Source: Tridacna crocea (Eukaryota; Mollusca; Bivalvia; Cardiida; Cardiidae). Taken from it: a stretch of 64,000 nt of DNA. The stretch is taken from contig OX031057.1 in the NCBI GenBank assembly GCA_943736015.1, positions 55,505,001 through 55,569,000 of the forward strand, given 5' to 3'. Both the position numbers and the translations under genes were made by a program. A model generated the notes under the pieces. That model saw only the letters and a program-made list of their open reading frames with translations. It was not told the DNA's origin and did no database searches. The stretch's first letter is position 1; every line of letters starts with the position of its first letter. Shown in pieces: positions 46,801 through 61,800 of the stretch.

Positions 46801-49800
46801 AGAATGCACATTCACGTAGTAGTTCATTTGTTGTTACAGGTCACTCCACATAAAATATCAGTAACTATACTGATACAAGAATATTGCTTCATGACAAAAG
46901 CTGATGTACAAAATCTACCACTGGAAAGCTTAAATGATAGCCCTAGAGTAGAAGTGAAGCTTACTGACAGAGAAAAGAGGAATCTCATGGTCACCATACT
47001 GGACCTGTTACAGGTAATTTGCCAAACCAGACTGCAGACAACTGTAGTTTGTAAGGGATCAATTTTGATATCACTGTGGTGAAAGAAGGAAGAGATTTTG
47101 ATGAATGATTTCTCCTTTTGTCTCACTGAGTGAGGATTTATTAACCCTTTACCAGACAAAATTTTAGCCCCATCCAAATTGAAAGCATTTGCAGACGACA
47201 ATTTTAATTAGGCTCAAATGGTGCAGTCGCTAGTTGATAGGGTAGAAAACATTGTGGGAAAAGGGGAAAATGCTGGTTGCCAGCATTTTCTCCTTTTCCC
47301 ACAATGTCTTCAAATGACTTCCTTCTAAAGGTTGTCAAAAGACATCATTGTGTGATAAACAAGTAAACTTGTTTAATTTACATGAAATGTAAGACAAATT
47401 CTTATATCTTAGGGTAACTTTTTACCATACAATACAGAGTTTAGATGAGTCTGAGAAAGAAGGCTTTTGAAAATATTGTGGGAAAAAAGAAAGTGCTGCA
47501 CATTAGCTTGTTAAGAAATGAATTCTTTACCAAACTATAAAATTTAAACCATTCCCAGTCTAAAGGCACTTGTAGATAACAAAATATATTTAAGATTGCT
47601 GAAATTACATGTATAGAAATTTGTTCTCATAAGGGTAGAAAACATTGTTTGGAAAACGAGAAATGATGGTAACCAGCATATATGGATAGTGTAGACTGTG
47701 GTGAGACGGCCTGTTCTGTGCTGTCTGGTCTTGATCTACATTGTTGGTAAATTAGCCACTGTTGTTAATGATTTCTAGCTATTTACACAGCAAAAAAATT
47801 TCTAGATTGGTCCGAAAGCATTTGCAGATGAAAAATTAAAATCTTTTTTAACCCTTTCCCAAACAGTCCCTGGTTTTTACAACCCTAAGATAGAAGCCTT
47901 TTGAAAACATTGTCTGAAGTGGAGAAAATGCTGGTAACCAGCATTTTCTCCTTTTCCCACAATGTTTTCTACCCTTCTGGAAAAAAAATTCAATTTTTGA
48001 GATGTGTTTATTTTCTCGTCTGCAAGTGCTTTCAATTTGGACCAATCTAAAATTTTGTTGTTTGGTAAAGAGTTAAGTGATGGAATGAGTCTTTGAAAGG
48101 AAAAAATGCTTGTTTCCTCAGAAGCCTTCAATCTTAAGGTTGTGAAGACATGAGATTGTTTGGTGAAGGGGTAAAAAAGAAAATTCACCACTTACCAAAC
48201 AACAAAATTTTGGACTAGTCCAAATTCAAAGCATTTGCAGATGACAGTATATATGTTGCTCTTTCAATGAAATATGATTTTGATAAGGTAGCAAAATTTC
48301 ATCTTCTCACTGTTTTCAAAAGCCTTGATATTCATGGTTATGAACACATTGGATTGTTTGGTAAATTCAAGTAATAACGGTTTTGAATGATTTTTCAGAC
48401 AACAGACATACCACTGAAAGACTTGTGTAATAAAATAAAGAACAAACTACATTCTCAACTGTACACTGTTTTTCTAGAAAGGTAAAATTTTCACCCTTTA
48501 TGAAATTGACAAATTCTTTAACTGGCTTTTTAAGATGATGGATTAAAGGTTTCTAAAATGATACTGGTTACCATAATTTTCCCCCATTTCCACAATCTTT
48601 TCAAAAGCCTTCATCTACCACCAATCCTTACTACTGTTACAATGACTACAATGGATCCTCAGACATTTGCTAAGCTGGGGATTTGAACCGGAGACTCTCT
48701 GGTTTCAAGCCCTGTACGTAAGTGGCTGGGGTACTTGGTTTGGCTACCTAGATCATACAGTATCTATTATGCCTTTTGTTTGTCATATCTAGGATTTAGC
48801 CTATTATTCAATTACCACACAATCCCAAAAAAAGTTTTAATGGCCCGGTAAGAGAAGGCTTTTGAAGATATTGTGAGAAAAGGAGAAAATGCTGATAACC
48901 AACATTTTATTCTTTTCTCATGTTTTCTACTGGATATAAAACTAGAGGCGCTTGAGCGCCTGTATCGCGCCACAGGCCTGATTTTTCTGTAACGGTGAAG
49001 AGAAGTTTTTAACAATTACCATTAATTCCTGCATTTTAGGTCACTAAAGAAAAAAAGCTATGAAAAAAGTTGTGAGAATAGAAGAAAATAAAAGTTACCT
49101 GCATTTTCTTAGTTTTACACAATAATTTCTACCCTTTTTGATACAAGTTTTACTGATTTGAAGATTTATTATGTTGCCTGCAACATCTTTCAATTATGGC
49201 CAGTTATAAACATTTTGTCTTCTGGTTATAGTTAACTCATTACCAAATGACAACATTTTAGGGTTGTCCAAATGGAAAGCATTTGTAGATTAAAAAAAAT
49301 AATAATAAAAGTGACTGAAAATTTGAAAGTTGTTTTATGAAGGGTAGATAACATTGTAGGAAAAGGTGACCAAAATTTTCTCCTTTTCCCACAATGTTTT
49401 CTAAAGTCTTCTTTGTCAGGGATCAGTTTGATTGGATAACAAAATGCCTTATCACAACAGTAAAGCCCTGTCCCTCTTTGTAATAGGTCACCAGTAGGTC
49501 AACAAACCTTTACCAGAACTAATCAAAGTGCAGAGTTTCTCTTGTTTTATATGAAAAGGATTATAGATTATGTAAAGCAACCATCTTTAACTCTTTACCA
49601 AACGACAAAATTTGGGATGTGACCAAACTGAAAGCATTTGCAGACAACAAATTAAACATTGATGAAATGATGATTTCTCTCTTTGATAGAGTAGAAAACA
49701 CTGAGGGAAAAGGAAGAAATGCTGATTACCAGCATTTTCTCCTTTTCTGAGAGTGTTTTCCAAAGACTTCCTCTTTAGGGCTTGTAAAAGTCAGGATTGT

Positions 49801-52800
49801 ATGGTAAAGACTTACCACCATAGGAACTAACCTGCAATATAACAATGAAATCAAAACGAGTACTTCGAGAGAAGAAATTTTTCAAAGATTTTACTTAATA
49901 CCATAAAAGGAAAATGAGTCTCCCATAAAATCCATGTTTTTTGATGGATCTTTTTTTTTTCAAGGAATTCTGTAGACCTCTATCTAAGGAACATTCCTGC
50001 AAAAAAATAATGCTATCCAATTAGCGGTTTTGGAGGAGAAGATTTTTAAAGGTTTTTTACTTTGGTTGCCATGGCAACCAGAATTATTCATGGAACAAAA
50101 TTATTTGAAGGAATTTAAAAGAGGAACACCTAAGGAACATTCCTGTGAAATTTGGTAAAAATCCAGACAATAGTTTGTGAGGAGAAGTTTTTTAAAGAAA
50201 AAGTTTATGGACGCACGCACGCACGCACGGACGCACGCACGACGGACACAAAGCCATGACAATAGCTCGCTGGCCTTCGGCCAGTGGAGCTAACAAAAAC
50301 TGTCATTTTAGTGATTTGTCTGGTGCAAATGCTTTTTATTTGGGCTAGTCTAAATTTTTCTCATTTGGTAAAGAGTTAAATGAATAAAGATTTGATCTAG
50401 GCTCAGGGAAAATGGGGCTTAATAGAGGTCAGGATTATGTTTGATAAAATATTATTGTTGTTGTTGAAGGAAAATATTTTGTTAGGTAATTTGAGAAAAA
50501 TACAAGCCCTTTGTGAACTGTCACCAAACAATCTTGTATTTTCAGGTCCATAAGGATGTAACCTTTTGAAAACATTGTGAGAAGAGGAGAAAATGCTGAA
50601 AACCAGCATTTTGTCTTTGTTCACAATAGTTTTCACACTTATAAAGATATTCTTTTTTTGTTGTTATTTGAGTAACAGTGGAGTTGTTGTCTAGTCTTCA
50701 AAATCTTTGCATTTAGACTAGTCTTAGCATGCTTTGTTTAGTTAAGACTTAACACATTACTACACAATCCCTACTTTTGACGCCCCTGAGAAAGATGCCT
50801 TTTGAAAACACTGTGGGAAAAGGAGAAAATGCTGGTAACCAGCATTTTCTCCTTTTCCCACAGTGTTTTCTACCCTTCCCAAAACAAAATTCCATTTTTC
50901 AGTCGCATTTATTTTGTCGCACGCAAATGCTTTCAATTTGGACCAGTCGAAAATTTTCTTGTGTGGTAAAGAGTTAACACATTATCAAGCAACAAAATGT
51001 TAGGCATGTCCAAATTGAAAGCATTTGCAGAGGACAAAATAAAAGTGAAAATTTGAAATTTGTTTTGTGAAGGGTAGAAAACTTGGAAAAAGGAGAAAAT
51101 GCTGGTTACCAGCATTTTCTCCTTTTCCCGTAATGTTTTCTAAAGGCGTCTTTTTCGGGGGCATCAAAAGTAGGGATTGTGTGGTAATAGGTTAAAAGAA
51201 AGAGAGAAAACTGAAGTTAAGTGCACTTATTTGCAGGTTACAGGAATTTTATGAGTGTGTTGGTGCTATTAAGGACTATTTTCAGAGTGTTCCATTTCTT
51301 CTTATGTCCTATGCTCAAGATAACCAGGCAATTATAACAAAAACCAGTGTTTTAGGTAAGATCAGTTTTACCTTTTAACATGGCAGGTGATTAATCAGTT
51401 ATCTAATTACATCTACTTATCAGTCATGTGTGTAGACAATCCCGACTTTTGAAGACACTGGGGAAAAGTGTTTTGAAAACCTTTTTCCCACAATTTTTTC
51501 TACCATTCCAAAATCAAAATTCAACATTTGAGTCACCTTTATATTTTTGATTTGGGCCAGTCTAAAATTTTGTCGTTTGGCAAAGAAATATTCACCTTTT
51601 TGCAGAGCATGACTTGTAGGTAAGAGATAATGGAAGAAAGATGCTGTGCAACTTAATTTTGACTTACACTGTTTGAAGAGGGCTATATGTAACTTATTTT
51701 TATTGGATACAAACTTAACTCCTATAGCCGTGGAAGTGTTTTTAGCATATAGTGTAGATCAAGATCAGACTGCACAGAATGTGCAGTCTGATCTTAGATC
51801 TACACTCTCTGTTACCATGTTAAATAATTCAACAGAAACAAAGTTTAAATAGCTGTTTTCCATTCAACATACCTTGATGAGGGGAGCCATCAAATCCCTC
51901 AGCTATATCTAGTAGCTCTAAATGCACCTACATGGGACATTTTATTGCCGGAAAGACTCCGGTTTACCATTACGAAAATTATAAGGCTCCTCTTAAAAAA
52001 GAAAACAAACAAATACTAGAGTTTCAATTTTCTATCAAAATCTTTGTAACTATATTTAGAGACAAACAGTTTGTACATTCATTTTTTAACATGGTTGATC
52101 AATTTCAATTAAAGTTTTAACCAGAAAGATAGATAGATAGATGTGAATACCTTTATCAAGGTTGTTTATGTTGTTGCTAAACACTTAAAGTAGCATCGCC
52201 ATTACAAGATTCTGTGAGTGGCAGTTCAAATGGAAATGACCGTTATACAGATGAGGTTAGATGTAGGTTTCTGAATAGCCTGAGTTGTGACAAGTGAGCT
52301 GTTTTCCTGATTAGATAGGTCCATATCATTAATTCAGCACACTGATTCTGAAGGATTAACTAAGTTTGGTTTACTGTTCAGGGTTCAAAGCATTGTTTTT
52401 CTTTCATTTCTGCAAAGGAATATACATCAGAAGGATGATTCTAGCCTTCGACAAACTTACCTTCTGTCAGATGACCGATCTCCATACCAAATTTAAGAAC
52501 TACTACACTGCTGCTAATTTAAACAGTGGGTATGAAGAGCCCCAGGACTTTGGGGAGTCCCTGACAGACTCAGTGATGAGTTTATCTGGTGTGAGATTCA
52601 GCAGACAAGGGCGATCCTTAGATCCATTTCAACTCACAGCGGACAAGTAGGTGTAGACTTTGATTGTAAACTTAACCTTTTACTCCATACTCATTTCTAA
52701 TCCATGCATTGCTTGTAGGAGCCTTTGGAAAATATTGTTGCAAAAGGTGAAATTGCTGGTGACGAGCAATTTCACCTTTTGTCACAATGTTTTCAACACT

Positions 52801-55800
52801 ATCAAGAAACGGCTTCATCCTTGCTGTTATTTAAGGTCAATTACAGATAACATAGAAATGCCTTATGGGGTAAAGGGTTAAGGAGATCATCCATAAAATG
52901 GTTGGAATATGCAGTCTGATCATTGATCTGTAGTGTCAGATGTTTTGTTATTTAAGTGTTTAAAAAAAAAATCATCTTAAAACTGTATCAATTATTTCTT
53001 AACTTTATCCATTCTATTGTATTTTATTTTATTAGTAATATTAACAAACTGAGACTTGGAATGTTTTGTCTTTTAGTCAGCTCCCTACGAAAATGACATA
53101 ACAAATGCATAAATTTGCTGGAAAATGTTATAGCAAATGCATAAATTTGCTGGAAAATGTTATAGCAAATGCATAAATTTGCTGGAAAATGTTATAACAA
53201 ATGCATAAATTTGCTGGAAAATGTTATAGCAAATGCATAAATTTGCTGGAAAATGTTATAGCAAATGCATAAATTTGCTGGAAAAGTATTCTCCCTCTTC
53301 CACATTGTTTTTAAATTTATTTATGTAAGAACACTTAATTTATGTTGTAAACTTTTTTCTAGATGACAAAGTCAGACAACAGATAAAATTGGGTTCAAAC
53401 GGTGATTTTTTTTTTTAAACCTATACCACAAAGTTTGGAGTCCAAATGACCCTTAGAGAGAAATCTTTTGAAAACATGTTAGTATCCAGTATTTTCTCCT
53501 TTTACCACAATATTTTTTACTCTCTGAATCGTACAAATTTCATGTTTAGAATGACATGAAATTTGTTGTCTAAAAATACTTTCAATTTGGACAAGGCTGA
53601 AATTTTGTTGTCTGGTAAAGTGTTAACTCTTTACCACACAATGATGACTTTTGACGACTTCGAGGAAAAAGCCTTTTGAAAACATTGTGCCACAAAGTTT
53701 TCTACCCTATCAAAGTAAAATTACCTAATTTGAGTCACTGCAATTTTCATTGCTTTAATATGTGGACAGGTCTAAAATCTTGCCATCTGGTAAAGGGATA
53801 AAAGATCAAAAATATTTTTTGGAAAAGGTGAGATTGTTAGTTAACACATTACCACATTACAAAATTTTAGGTTTGTCCAAATTGAAAGCATTTGGAGACA
53901 ATAAAATAAAAGTGATTGAAAATTTGAAATTTGTTTTGTGAAGGATAGAAAACATTGTGGGAAAAGCAGAAAATTCTGGTTACCCGCATTTTCTCCTTTT
54001 CCCACAATGTTTTCTAAAGACTTCTTTCACAGGGAAGTCAAAAGTAGGGATTGTGTGGTAATGGGTTAACCACAATGATTTTCAAAAGCCATTATTCCAA
54101 GGGTTGTCAAAAACAAAGTACTGTTTGATATAAGGTCAATGTAGGTAGAACAAGCATGCTAAATTGTCTGCTGCAAATTTTACTGGTAATTTGCCTACCT
54201 TTGATTTTAAGATCTTGTTGTACGATCTTTTCTCCTTTTGTCATAATGTTTTCAAAAGTAATTAAAAATTAAGTGGTTGATGAAGAAAAACAGATCATAC
54301 TTTTACTTGCATGTGATAGACTTAAGATTTTTATTCAAATTCATTTACAGGAAAGGTACTGAGCATGTTGGAGGTTTTAACTCCCAGCGTCAAGCAGAGT
54401 ACTTCATTCTACAGCAGGTTAGTCCATGTAACTATAAACTTGCTTCACAAACAATCCTGTGTTTTAACAATCCTGATGAAGAAGGCATTTGAAAACATTA
54501 TCAAAATAGTAGAAATAGCATACAACCAACATCATATTCTTGCCTCACATTTTTATACGCCCATTCATCGAATGTTTTCAGGGGTATACTAGAATCAGCC
54601 TGGCTGTCCGTGTGTCTGTGTGTCTGTTTGTCCGTCCGTGTGTCCGTCTGTGTTCAAAATACTAGCAATTTTGTGTAGCAAACTCCTCCTACATTTTTCT
54701 TTCAATTGTATTGAAACTTTGCACATATACTAAACATATATTGAAAATTTGCAAGATGCAGTTTTCAAGTGTCATCTCTTCCTGGTTGAGGAATTAGCTC
54801 CCTTTGAATTTGATACTTTTTTTCTGTCAAAGCGCTGGTAGGGGTATTAAGTCACATTCAGTGACAGCTCTAGTTTTTCCTTATACAGCAAAACTCTATT
54901 ATCTGTATGATGTTTATTTTGTCATCTGCAAGTCAAATATGGATGAGTCTGATATTTTATCATCTGTTGAAAAAGTAACACAGGAAATGAAATAATAAAT
55001 GATATACTTGCTAGTAGAAAATGAGATTATTGGAGCTATTTACACCAAGATTCTATTAGATGTAGGCCTCTAAAACTCAGTGGTTTTCTTTTTTGGCTAA
55101 TTACATTGTATCAAGTTTGGATACATGTATGTATTTGAATTTGAAATTTATTTTGATTTATTTTCATACAAGTTTCATAAGTGTAGCATTATTTTAACCA
55201 ACAATACATTACCTCTTTACCACACGACAAAATTATAGACTGGTTCAAATTGAAAGCATTTGCAGACGACAAAATAAAGGTGACTGAAAAATTGAAATTT
55301 GTTCCGGGAAGGGCAGAAAACACTGTGGGAAAAGGAGAAAAAGCTGGTTACCAGCATTTTCTCCTTTTCCAACAGTGTTTTCAAAAGGCTTCTTTCTCAG
55401 GGGCATCAAAAGTAGGGATTGTGTAGTAATGGGTTAAAAGATAAAGTTTCAAATACTGGAAAGTCATTTGGGATTCAAAATTTGATGATAAAATTTTTAT
55501 GGCTACTGATTAAAGATCAGAAAAAATTCTGGACTTGAAACAAGGCAAATTATTCCCAATGTGATCATGAAGTATAGTTATTGTTCTACAATTGTCATGA
55601 TTATGGATTTTGAAAAAAAAGTATTTCAACATTTATTTCAGGCATTTTTGTTCCAGCATAATGAGAATGAGGCTATGTCACCTACAGATTTACAAGAAAA
55701 AATTCTGGAAATGTTAAAAATGAACCCAGAGATAGCAGAGGCTGTAAGTGATTCCAAAATTTGTTCTGTGTGACTTAACCCTTTCCCAAACAAACCCTAG

Positions 55801-58800
55801 TTTGTACATGTCTGCAGCAAAAGTCTTTGGAAAACACTGCGGGAAAAGGAGAAATTGCTCGTAACGAGCAATTTCTTCTTTTCCCATAGTGTTTTCCACC
55901 CTGTTTGAGATCTTTCTGGCATTTTCTCCAAATCTAAAATTGTTGTCTGCAAACTCTTTTGGTTTGGAAGAGTCCAAAATTTGTCGTTTGGGAAAGGGTT
56001 AAATGTTTTACCAGACCACAGAATTTTAGGCTTGCCCAAATTGAAAGCATTTATAGATACCAGTGTAAGTGTGGCTGAAAAAATGGCATTTGGCTATAAA
56101 GGGTAGAAAACATTGTCAGAAAGGAGGTAAATATGGGTTATTGTCATTTTTAGCTTGCTGGGTTTTTTTTGAAAAGTTTTTCATAACCCTGGCACTAGTG
56201 TTAACTGGGTCATCGTCATGCAAACACTGAATTTTTAAGAAGGGAAGAAAATCTAGGAAAATACTTTTTATGAGCATTTCCTCTGTTTTCGAACAATGTT
56301 TCAAAAAGTTACCCTCTCAAAACTTTGGGTTGTTTGGTAAAGAGTTATGACTTGGACAATGTTGATCAAAGATCAGGATCAGACTGGTCAGCCTATTATA
56401 GACTTTGGGGTCTAGCATGGCTCAAAGTGTAGGACTGGAACCTGGAGGTCCCAGGTTTGAACCACACTGGAGGTCCTTTGAGTATCCCAAGACAAGATCC
56501 TTCACAGACAGCTGCACTGTTTTCTGCAAAAATTATGTGATAAAATAGAATAATATGAACTTGTGAACAACCCTGTGAAAGGAATCTTTTCAAAACATTG
56601 TTGGAAAAGAGAAAATGCTTGTAACCAGCATTTTCTCCTTTTTCCATAATGCTTTCTTACCTTTCAAAGACAAATCCAGTCATGTCAGCTGTATTGAATT
56701 TACCATCTGCAATTGCTTTCAATTTGGAAAAGTTCAAACATTTGTTTTCTTGTGAAAGATTTATATTACAAAAAGTTTGTTGTACACATTTGTGATCCAA
56801 ACTTTGAGGTGTTTTTTTCCTTCTTGGAGTGTAAATACCTTTATAGATACCTTTATTTCTCTTTTGTTTCACTTCAGCATTTTCTGAGTTACTTAAACAA
56901 TTTGCGGGTCAAAGAATACTGTACTGCCTTCCACAATCTCTTCCATTACTTCGATAGAAAAACTACAGCATCCTTGGACCAGCCGCAATCCTCGCAAAGT
57001 GGAAAGAACAAGGAACAGCTTGTACATCATAGATATGCTGCTTTAAACTTGGCAGCACTTCATTATAGATTTGGCCATAAGTATGTATAAGTATTCTTTA
57101 TTTGTGTTGTGTTAACCCTTTACCACACAATCCCTACTTTTAACACCCCTGTGAAAGAAGCCGTTTGAAAACTTTGTTGGAAACAGAGAAAATGCTGGTA
57201 ACCAGCATTTTCTCCTTTTCCCACAATGTTTTCTTCTCCTCCTAGAAATTTTTCAGTTCTTTAGTCATATTTGTTGTCTGCAAATGCATTAAATTTGGAT
57301 CAATTTAAGATTTTGTCATTTTGTAAAGGGTTAAATACCACTTGAAATTGTAAAATGGCAAGCATATGTGTATTCATTGTCAGTCAGTAGTAACCCAATT
57401 TACAAAATTTATTAACTTTTGTTTAATCCTTTACCAAACAATTTAGACAGTTAACAACCCTGCAGGAGAAGGCTTTGTGAACATGGAGGGAAAAGGAGAA
57501 AATGCTAGTATCTGGTCTTTTTTCTCATGAACCTATGAAAAGCAGATTTAGTGTTTTAACCTTTTATGAAATAAAAAAAGATATAGACCTACTGTAATTG
57601 GAAGAATTTGCAGACAAAAGGTAAATGCATCTTAAATAGTTGGATCTGTCTTTTTAGAGTACGGAGACTGTTTTTAATCCTTTACAAGACAATCCTGTGT
57701 TTTCACTACCCATAGACAGAGGCCATTTGAAAACATTGTTGGAAAAGGAGAAAATGATAGTAACCAGCATTTTCGTCTTTTCCCAATAAGTTTTCTACCT
57801 TGTCAAAAAACTCAAATTCATTTGTTCCATTTACAAATATGTTGACTGCTGGTCATTTCAGTTTGGAAGTACTTAACCCTTTACTCCATAGATATTCATT
57901 TTGACATATATCAACAACAGACAGCTTTTGAAAACATTGTGGGAAACGGAGAAATTGCTCGTAACGAGCAATTTCTCCTTTTCCCACAATGTTTTCTACT
58001 CAATCAGATATTTGTATCCTTATATGTCCATATTTTTGAGATCATATATATATTTGCTGCCAAAATGGAGGCGCCTCAAAATGGCATATCAGGTAAAGGG
58101 TTAAAACTTGTTATGTAGGAAAGGGTTAAAGGTTTGTAAAAATACAGGATTGTTTGGTAAAGGTTAAATATACTCATGGCCCTAGAGAATGAAAAAGTTT
58201 CGGAGATTTGTTGTAACTAACAAATGAGTGACACTGCATCTCTTTAGATTAACATAGATATGCACGCTAAATGACCAGAGCTGTAGATGCGCCATAAAAC
58301 AACATTCATTCGTTCATTCATTATCTCTTTAGAGCATAGTACCAAGCAAATTGTCTTGTAATTGATGATCCACAAAATCCATTGTGTTTAACAATTCCAT
58401 GAATCTTGTGGTAGATTGGGCCTTTGACATGAAAAAATTGACTAAAAGCTAAAAGGTTTTCAACCCAAGTCAGCTTGTGCCGAAAGCACAGTTGACCTAG
58501 ATCAATACTCTGAAGATCCATTAACTCTTTATCACACGATCCGGACTTAATGACCTTGGGAAAAAGGCCTTTTGAAAACATTGTGGGAAAAGGAAAAAAT
58601 GCTGGCAACCAGCATTTTCTCCTTTTCCCATAATGTTTTCTATCCATTGAAAACAAGAAATCAGCATTTTAACAACATTTAATTTGTCGTTCTGCAAATG
58701 CTTTCAATTTGGACCAGTCTAAGATTTTGTCATTTGGTAAAGAGTTAAACAACCTTTTCACAGGGCATAGCTCAGATCTATTTTAGTAAAATGACAGGTT

Positions 58801-61800
58801 GTGTAGTGTTCATTAGTGGTGACAAAACCTACATAAGAGCTATTGTTAAAATTAAAACATCAAGTTTTTTTTTATTTTAGTTTAATAACCATGTACTTTA
58901 TTTGTTATAGAAAAGAAGCAATGGCTGCCATACAGGAGGCTATCATTTTGGCTCAGGACATGAATGACCATGTTTGTCTACAACACGCTTCAGTAAGTAC
59001 AAATATGTCAACTGTTTTTTTTTTTAAATGAATAAGATGACAATAGGTATTAATTCATAACCACACAAAAATTTTTAGACTGGTTCAAATTGAAAGCATA
59101 AAATTTTGCAGACGACAAAATAAAGGTTACTGAAAAATTGTAATTTGTTTTGGGAAGGGTAGAAAATATTGTGGGAAAAGGAGAAAATGCTGGTTACCAG
59201 CATTTTCTCCTTTTCCCACAATGTTTTCAAAAGGCATATTCCTCAGGGTCATTAAAAGTCGTCATTGTGTGGTAAAGGGTTAAGAAAGTCTTTATCAAAC
59301 AAATCTGCAAGGGATAAAGTTTTTAAAAATCGTTTTTGAAAAAGGAGAAAATACTGTTAACCGGGATTTTCTCCATTACCCATGATGTTTCTAATGTTTT
59401 TAGGACAAATCCCATTATTTGAAGTATATTTTACTGATCATCTGCAAATATTTTGAATATTACATTGACACAATTATGCTCCTTTTTCAATCAAGAGCTT
59501 TCCTGGGTCCGTCTCACCAAACATTTTTTTTAAAAAGTTCTAGGTCTTATTCTCCAGAATTTTCAAAATTTGAAAGTAACCTGACTTCTGATTGGCTAAA
59601 CCATTTGGTTGAGCCAATCAGAAGTCATGTGACTTTCCAAAAGAAAAAAATCTGTTGAATAAAACCAAGAACATTCTTAACAATGGTTGGTGAATAGGGA
59701 TCCTGGAGTTTCTTTACCCAGCAGTATTCTGTTCAGTATTCTTTCCAAGCCACTGGCTGCTTTCCCATCTGTTAAGCAATGGCCGGCATTGAGAGAGGAA
59801 TGAATTCTGTCGCAATGTCTATCATCAGTCCTCGGAAAGAAATTTCCAAAGCCAAGGATTGAATAAGCATCCTCCTGTTCTCAAGTCCTGTACAGTACCC
59901 TACTAGAGGACAGTTTTTTCACAGCTACTTTGTTAGAATAAATTGTACATCCAAGATCACAGATCAGACTTTATACTGTGCAGTCTGATTTTGGTAATCA
60001 CTGTCAGGGAAAAACTCTTTAATCCAGGTCTGGTGCTCTCAGGTTTAGCTGCCACCTGAACATACAACAAATTTATTAAACTGCAAAGTTTTACCATTCC
60101 GACGTGTGGGTTTCAAAAACTGAGTACACTGACGAAGTAGAATTTCCCATCTTAGTGCCCCAATTCAATGAAAACTGTTGTCACTGGTAACTGATGTCAC
60201 CAAAACCTTGGTAAGATGTGCAGTTTGGTGCATAATCTTGATAGTCAACACTATTTTGGATGTTGTGTTGACAGTGTAGTCATGTGTACAGGGTTTCTAA
60301 CATGGAAACTGCTTTTATGTTGGTTTTGCCAATGTACGTGATATGTATGCTCAGAGCATATTATCCAATCAGATCACAAGAAATTTCTTTGCAGTATAAT
60401 AATGCCTGCTGTCAGTTGACAGAAGAGAATATTTCCCTTGGTCCTGTGATGGTAATGCAATCTGTGCATACTGTAGAAAAGTGAGTAGAAATACAGAAAT
60501 TTTGTTATGAAAAGCTGCAGTAATGATAACAAATGCTTTCATGTGTGAAAAACAAAGATATTAGGAGTTTTATCCGGTGTAAAGGGGATTTAGCGCATCT
60601 GAAAAAATATCAACTCTTCTCATTCTGTACAGATGGTGCTTTAGTCATGCTTGTGAAAAAGGGCTTGAATGGATCTGCAAAATATGTCAGCCTGCACAGG
60701 CAAAGCTGAGTCAAACTTTTTAGCTTTGGCAAATTTACTGCATGTCCAAGGACCATTCTGCTTCAGAATTTAGCCAGTTATGGCTAAATGGAAATTTGGA
60801 TCCATAGTTGTAATTGGCCTGCAATACGCGTAAAGGGGCATTTGGATGTTTGTGGAAAGACTCATCTTGGATGGGCCTGCGCTAATACCAAATGACAGTT
60901 TCTGTTTTTATGCAATTTTCTGTTTTGTGCAAGCGCACTGATGCACAAAATCTAATGTGTTCGTAAAGTGCCTTCTTGGATTAGCCTGCGCGGATTGCGC
61001 AGGCTGATCAGAGACGACACTTTACGCAACTGTCCAAAGGTTCCTTTTTCGTGTGTTGCAGACCATATGACGACTTGCTTGGTATAATGCCTCACAGAAA
61101 TACATCAAACTCTTTTTCCAGAGCATTGCTCTTTTGGTTAATTATAGGGTTGGCTACAGCGACTGGGTGGTCAAGGTATGGCCAGGCCAGAAAATCTCCT
61201 GGAGAGAGCCGTTGCTAAAAGTCTAGAGTTAAACCTACCTGTAAGTAGTTTACCTTTATTGTGATTGTGAAATGTTATGTGTAATACTACTGTATATGTA
61301 TGAGTCTTTGTTATACGTAACATTGGTTTAACTCTTTACCAAATGACTCAAATTTGGAATAAATCAAATTAAGAGCATTTGCAGAAAACAAATACATTGT
61401 GGCTGAAATGATGATTGCCCTTACTGATATGGTAAAAGACACTGTAAGAAAATGCTGGCTACCAGTAATATTTGCATAATTGTAGATGAATGAATGAATG
61501 AACCAACCAACCTAGCAACCAACGTTCCATTTGTTACTTTATTTTTTATAGTCTAAATACACCTGTAGTTTACAATACGTATTACTTTAACCCTTTACTG
61601 CACAAAGCCAACTTTTAAAGACCCTAGGAAAAAAACTTTAGAAAACATTGTGGGATAAGGAGAAAATGCTGGTAACCAGTATTTTCTCCTTTTCTGACAA
61701 TGTTTCCTACCCAACAGAAAAATCATACATTTGAGCCACATTGAAATTGTTGTATGCAAATTCAATTTGGACAAAGCTAAAATTTTGTCATCTGGTAAAG

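Noticed and set aside
48650..48760. tRNA gene on the minus strand (GATTTGAACC B-box complement)
   Set aside because: Only the B-box side is convincing; no paired acceptor stem was found, so it is at most a SINE remnant.
53089..53280. Regular repeats resembling a CRISPR array
   Set aside because: Units are directly adjacent with no spacers, and the context is a eukaryotic intron.
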